From Paragorgia papillata (lineage: Eukaryota > Cnidaria > Anthozoa > Scleralcyonacea > Coralliidae), in the NCBI GenBank assembly GCA_035771165.1, contig JAWNZC010000087.1, positions 7,591,001 to 7,655,000 of the forward strand: 64,000 nucleotides of DNA. Reading direction: 5' to 3'. Positions 58,389 through 64,000 of this stretch are shown here, piece after piece. Position 1 is the stretch's first letter. Every line of letters begins with the position of its first letter. Under the pieces are notes generated by a model. That model worked only from the letters and a program-made list of their open reading frames with translations. It searched no databases and was not told the origin of the DNA. The translations under genes were made by a program, and so were the position numbers.

Positions 58389-61300
58389 TAGTCTAAGTCA
58401 GCCTAATTCGGTCTAAGTCAGTCTAAGTCAGTCTAAGTCAGTCTAAGTCAGTCTAAGGCAGTCTAAGTCGGCCTAAGTCGGTCGAAGTCGGTCTAAGGCA
58501 GTCTAAGTCATTCTAAGGCAGCCTAAGTCAGTCTAAGTCAGCCTAAGTCGGTCTAAGTCAGTCTAAGTCAGCCTAAGTCGGTCTAAGTCAGTCTAAGGCA
58601 GTTTAAGTCGGTCTAAGGCAGCCAAAGGTAGTCTAAGTCGGTCTAAGGCAGCCTAAGTCAGTCTAAGGCGGTCTAAGTCAGTCTAAGGCAGTCTAAGGCA
58701 CTCTAAGGCAGTCTAAGTCATTCTAAGGCAGCCTAAGTCAGCGTAAGTCGGCCTAACTCAGTCTAAGTCAGTCTAAGTCAGTCTAAGTCATTCTAAGACA
58801 GTCTAAGTAATTCTAAAGCAGTCTAAGTCGGCCTAAGTCGGTCTAAGTCAGTCTAAGTCAGTCTAAGGCAGTCTAAGTCGGCCTAAGTCGGTCTAAGTTG
58901 GTCTAAGGCAGTCTAAGTCAGTCTAAGTCAGTCTAAGTCAGTCTAAGTCATACTAAGACAGTCTAAGTAATTCTAAGGCAGTCTAAGTCGGCCTAAGTCT
59001 GTCTAAGTCGGTCTAAGGCAGTCTAAGGCAGTCTAAGTTATTCTAAGGTAGCCAAAGTCGGTCTAAGTCAGTATAAGTCAATCCAAGGCAGTCTAAGTCG
59101 GCCTAAGTCGGTCTAAGTTGGTCTAAGGCAGTCTAAGGCAGTCTAAGTCATTCTAAGGCAGCCTAAGTCAGTCTAAGTCGGTCTAAGTCGGTCTAACTCG
59201 GTCTAAGTCAGTCTAAGTCAGTCTAAGTCAGCCTAAGTTAGTCTAAGTCAGTCTAAGTCAGCCTAAGTCGGTCTAAGTCAGTCTAAGTCAGTCTAAGACA
59301 GCCTAAGTCAGCCTAAATCAGTCTAAGTCAGTCTAAGGCAGTCTAAGTCGGCCTAAGTCGGTCTAAGTCGGTCTAAGGCAGTCTAAGGCAGTTTAAGTCA
59401 TTCTAAGGCAGCCTAAGTCGGTCTAAGTCGGTCTAAGTCAGTCTAAGGCAGTCTAAGTCAGCCAAAGTCAGCCTAAGTCGGTCTAAGTCAGTCTAAGTCA
59501 TTCTAAGACAGTCTAAGTCATTCTAAGGCAGTCTAAGTCGGTCTAAGTCGGTCTAAGTCGGTCTAAGGCAGTCTAAGGCAGTCTAAGTCATTCTAAGGCA
59601 GCCTAAGTCGGTCTAAGTCAGTCTAAGTCAGTCTAAGTCAGCCTAAGTCGGTCAAAGTCGGGCTAAGTCGGCCTTAGTCGGTCTAAGTCGGTCTAAGTCG
59701 ATCTAAGTCAGTCTAAGTTGGTCTAAGTCGGTCTAAGTAGGCCAAAAATGTCGGCCTAAGTCGCTATAAGTCGGTCTAAGTCGGCCTAAGTCGGTCTAAG
59801 TCAGCCTAAGCCAGCCTAAGTCAGCTTAAGTCAGTCTAAGTCAGTCTAAGTCAGTCTAAGTCATTCTAAGACAGTCTAAGTCATTCTAAGGCAGTCTAAG
59901 TCGGCCTAAGTCGGTCTAAGTCGGTCTAAGGCAGTCTAAGGCAGTATAAGTCATTCTAAGGCAGCCTAAGTCGGTCTAAGTCGGTCTAAGTCGGTCTAAG
60001 TCAGTCTAAGTCAGTCTAAGGCAGTCTAAGTCAGCCTAAATCAGTCTAAGTCAGTCTAAGGCAGTCTAAGTCAGCCTAAGTCAGCCTAAGTTGGTCTAAG
60101 TCAGTCTAAGTCATTATAAGACAGTCTAAGTTATTCTAAGGCAGTCTAAGTCGGTCTAAGTCGGTCTAAGGCAGTCTAAGGCAGTTTAAGTCATTCTAAG
60201 GCAGCCTAAGTCGGTCTAAGTCGGTCTAAGTCAGTCTAAGTCAGTCTAAGTCGGTCTAAAAGAGCCTAAGTCGGTCAAAGTCGGGCTAAGTCGGCCTAAG
60301 TCGGTCTAAGTCGGTCTAAGTCGGTCTAAGTCGGCCTAAGTCGGCCTAAGTCGGTCTAAGTCGGTCTATGTCGATCTAAGTCAGTCTAAGTTGGTCTAAG
60401 TCGGTCTACGTCGGCCAAAAAAGTCGGCCTAAATCGCTATAAGTCGGTCTAAGTCGGCCTAAGTCGGCCTAAGTCGGTCTAAGTCGGTCTAAGTCGGTCT
60501 AAGTCGATCTAAGTCAGTCTAAGTTGGTCTAAGTTGGTTTAAGTAGGCCAAAAATGTCGGCCTAAGTCGCTATAAGTCGGTCTAAGTCGGCCTAAGTCGG
60601 TCTAAGTCAGGCTAAGTCAACCTAAGTCAGCTTAAGTCAGTCTAAGTCAGTCTAAGTCAGTCTAAGTCAGTCTAAGTCATTCTAAGACAGTCTAAGTCAT
60701 TCTAAGGCAGTCTATGTCAGCCTAAGTCGGTCTAAGTCAGTCTAAGTCAGTCTAATTCAGCCTAAGTAAGCCTAAGTCAGTCTAAAGCAGTCTAAGTCAG
60801 CCTAAGTCAGCCTAAGTCGGGCTAAGTCAGTCTAAGTCATTCTAAGACAGTCTAAGTCATTCTAAGGCAGTCTAAGTCGGCCTAAGTCGGTCTAAGTCGG
60901 TCTAAGGCAGTCTAAGGCAGTTTAAGTCATTCTAAGGCAGCCTAAGTCGGCCTAAGTCGGTCTAAGTCAGCCTAAGGCAGTCTAAGTCAGCCTAAGTCAG
61001 CCTAAGTCGGTCTAAGTCAGTCTAAGTCATTCTAAGACAGTCTAAGTCATTCTAAGGCAGTCTAAGTCGGCCTAAGTCGGTCTAAGGCAGTCTAAGGCAG
61101 TCTAAGCCATTCTAAGGCAGCCTAAGTCGGTCTAAGTCAGTCTAAGTCAGTCTAAGTCAGCCTAAGTCGGTCAAAGTCGGGCTAAGTCGGCCTTAGTCGG
61201 TCTAAGTCGGTCTAAGTCGATCTAAGTCAGTCTAAGTTGGTCTAAGTCGGTCTAAGTAGGCCAAAAATGTCGGCCTAAGTCGCTATAAGTCGGTCTAAGT

Positions 61301-64000
61301 CGGCCTAAGTCGGTCTAAGTCAGCCTAAGCCAGCCTAAGTCAGCTTAAGTCAGTCTAAGTCAGTCTAAGTCAGTCTAAGTCATTCTAAGACAGTCTAAGT
61401 CATTCTAAGGCAGTCTAAGTCGGCCTAAGTCGGTCTAAGTCGGTCTAAGGCAGTCTAAGGCAGTATAAGTCATTCTAAGGCAGCCTAAGTCGGTCTAAGT
61501 CGGTCTAAGTCGGTCTAAGTCAGTCTAAGTCAGTCTAAGGCAGTCTAAGTCAGCCTAAATCAGTCTAAGTCAGTCTAAGGCAGTCTAAGTCAGCCTAAGT
61601 CAGCCTAAGTCGGTCTAAGTCAGTCTAAGTCATTCTAAGACAGTCTAAGTCATTCTAAGGCAGTCTAAGTCGGTCTAAGTCGGTCTAAGGCAGTCTAAGG
61701 CAGTCTAAGCCATTCTAAGGCAGCCTAAGTCGGTCTAAGTCAGTCTAAGTCAGTCTAAGTCAGCCTAAGTCGGTCAAAGTCGGGCTAAGTCGGCCTTAGT
61801 CGGTCTAAGTCGGTCTAAGTCGATCTAAGTCAGTCTAAGTTGGTCTAAGTCGGTCTAAGTAGGCCAAAAATGTCGGCCTAAGTCGCTATAAGTCGGTCTA
61901 AGTCGGCCTAAGTCGGTCTAAGTCAGCCTAAGCCAGCCTAAGTCAGCTTAAGTCAGTCTAAGTCAGTCTAAGTCAGTCTAAGTCATTCTAAGACAGTCTA
62001 AGTCATTCTAAGGCAGTCTAAGTCGGCCTAAGTCGGTCTAAGTCGGTCTAAGGCAGTCTAAGGCAGTATAAGTCATTCTAAGGCAGCCTAAGTCGGTCTA
62101 AGTCGGTCTAAGTCGGTCTAAGTCAGTCTAAGTCAGTCTAAGGCAGTCTAAGTCAGCCTAAATCAGTCTAAGTCAGTCTAAGGCAGTCTAAGTCAGCCTA
62201 AGTCAGCCTAAGTCGGTCTAAGTCAGTCTAAGTCATTCTAAGACAGTCTAAGTCATTCTAAGGCAGTCTAAGTCGGTCTAAGTCGGTCTAAGGCAGTCTA
62301 AGGCAGTCTAAGTCATTCTAAGGCAGCCTAAGTCGGTCTAAGTCGGTCTAAGTCGGTCTAAGTCAGTCTAAGTCAGCCTAAGTCAGTCTAAGTCATTATA
62401 AGTCAGCTTAAGTCAGTCTAAATCAGTCTAAGGCAGTCTAAGTCAGCCTAAGTCAGCCTAAGTCGGTCTAAATCAGTCTAAGTCATTCTAAGACAGTCTA
62501 AGTCATTCTAAGGCAGTCTAAGTCGGTCTAAGTCGGTCTAAGGCAGTCTAAGGCAGTCTAAGTCATTCTAAGGCAGCCTAAGTCGGTCTAAGTCGGTCTA
62601 AGTCAGTCTAAGTCAGTCTAAGTCAGTCTAAAACAGCCTAAGTCGGTCAAAGTCGGGCTAAGTCGGCCTAAGTCGGTCTAAGTCGGTCTAAGTCGGTCTA
62701 AGTCGGTCTAAGTCGGCCTAAGTCGGCCTAAGTCGGTCTAAGTCGGTCTAAGTTGGTCTAAGTCGGTTTAAGTAGGCCAAAAATGTCGGCCTAAGTCGCT
62801 ATAAGTCGGTCTAAGTCGGCCTAAGTCGGTCTAAGTCAGGCTAAGTCAACCTAAGTCAGCTTAAGTCAGTCTAAATCAGTCTAAGTCAGTCTAAGTCAGT
62901 CTAAGTCATTCTAAGACAGTCTAAGTCATTCTAAGGCAGTCTAAGTCGGCCTAAGTCGGTCTAAGTCGGTCTAAGGCAGTCTAAGGCAGTATAAGTCATT
63001 CTAAGGCAACCTGAGTCGGTCTAAGTCGGTCTAAGTCAGTCTAAGGCAGTCTAAGTCAGCCAAAGTCAGCCTAAGTCGGTCTAAGTCAGTCTAAGTCATT
63101 CTAAGGCAGTCTAAGTCGGTCTAAGTCGGTCTAAGGCAGTCTAAGGCAGTCTAAGTCATTCTAAGGCAGCCTAAGTCGGTCTAAGTCAGTCTAAGTCAGT
63201 CTAAGTCAGCCTAAGTCGGTCAAAGTCGGGCTAAGTCGGCCTTAGTCGGTCTAAGTCGGTCTAAGTCGATCTAAGTCAGTCTAAGTTGGTCTAAGTCGGT
63301 CTAAGTAGGCCAAAAATGTCGGCCTAAGTCGCTATAAGTCGGTCTAAGTCGGCCTAAGTCGGTCTAAGTCAGCCTAAGCCAGCCTAAGTCAGCTTAAGTC
63401 AGTCTAAGTCAGTCTAAGTCAGTCTAAGTCATTCTAAGATAGTCTAAGTCATTCTAAGGCAGTCTAAGTCGGCCTAAGTCGGTCTAAGTCGGTCTAAGGC
63501 AGTCTAAGGCAGTATAAGTCATTCTAAGGCAGCCTAAGTCGGTCTAAGTCGGTCTAAGTCGGTCTAAGTCAGTCTAAGTCAGTCTAAGGCAGTCTAAGTC
63601 AGCCTAAATCAGTCTAAGTCAGTCTAAGGCAGTCTAAGTCAGCCTAAGTCAGCCTAAGTCGGTCTAAGTCAGTCTAAGTCATTATAAGACAGTCTAAGTT
63701 ATTCTAAGGCAGTCTAAGTCGGTCTAAGTCGGTCTAAGGCAGTCTAAGGCAGTCTAAGTCATTCTAAGGCAGCCTAAGTCGGTCTAAGTCGGTCTAAGTC
63801 AGTCTAAGTCAGTCTAAGTCAGTCTAAAAGAGCCTAAGTCGGTCAAAGTCGGGCTAAGTCGGCCTAAGTCGGTCTAAGTCGGTCTAAGTCGGTCTAAGTC
63901 GGCCTAAGTCGGCCTAAGTCGGTCTAAGTCGGTCTATGTCGATCTAAGTCAGTCTAAGTTGGTCTAAGTCGGTCTAAGTCGGCCAAAAAAGTCGGCCTAA
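58389..64000 (-). repeat. Decamer satellite, inverted array with higher-order structure
   Basis: More than 550 copies of GTCTAAGTCA/GTCTAAGTCG/GTCTAAGGCA, the complement of the forward array, running past the window end. An irregular marker (GGCCAAAAATGTCGGCC or GGCCAAAAAAGTCGGCC) recurs at about 59740, 60412, 60546, 61259, 61862, 62775, 63308 and 63981. The markers at 59740/60412 and 63308/63981 repeat the same pattern 3.57 kb apart. Confidence 0.97.

Noticed and set aside
58389..64000. CRISPR-like array
   Set aside because: Repeat and spacer cannot be distinguished; it is a continuous 10-bp satellite in a eukaryotic context.

Overview
The window is AT-rich, intron-rich and repeat-dense metazoan nuclear DNA. 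It is most likely cnidarian. The host-type gene is a leucine-rich-repeat G-protein-coupled receptor split into 72-nt phase-2 exons. The mobile fraction (Penelope-like elements with GIY-YIG domains and hammerhead ribozymes, a CR1/L2-type LINE, hAT-, Mutator-, mariner- and piggyBac-like repeats, and a multicopy C2H2/tyrosine-recombinase family) is what I know from anthozoan and hydrozoan genomes. Assignment to Cnidaria rests on remembered family resemblance; no search was possible.

Layout. 1-2931: CTTT microsatellites enclosing an internally deleted LINE. 2940-8990: a mobile-element module with two convergent genes, an intact tyrosine recombinase (C2H2 finger at the N-terminus, Myb/SANT at the C-terminus) and a long reading frame carrying an SF3-type helicase and a C-terminal PCNA-interacting motif. 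That second frame is broken by three TAA codons, and a 354-bp hairpin palindrome lies upstream of it. 9070-12292: minisatellites, inverted-repeat elements and CTTT arrays. 14015-45070 (minus strand): a CUB - LRRNT - seven LRR - 7TM receptor of the relaxin-receptor (LGR type C) kind, spread over about 31 kb. Its introns hold Penelope fragments, ribozyme-bearing repeats, an inverted tRNA-derived SINE pair and many terminal-inverted-repeat elements. 46935-54141: a 7.2-kb element with 33-bp terminal inverted repeats carrying a 200-codon gene and a convergent, damaged gene for a C2H2/SAP transposase-like protein. 54142-56770: ribozyme repeat, transposon ends and a possible first exon. 56771-64000: two 10-bp satellite arrays in opposite orientation; the second runs off the window.

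The strongest candidates for an undescribed system are the recombinase/SF3-helicase/PIP-box module (2940-8990) and the 7.2-kb TIR element (46935-54141). Next come hammerhead-ribozyme repeats embedded in TA microsatellites; two carry the same ribozyme with all three helices intact.

Several long reading frames carry single-base indels, often in short A runs. Part of the apparent gene decay may therefore be consensus error from long reads. The in-frame stop codons cannot be explained this way.
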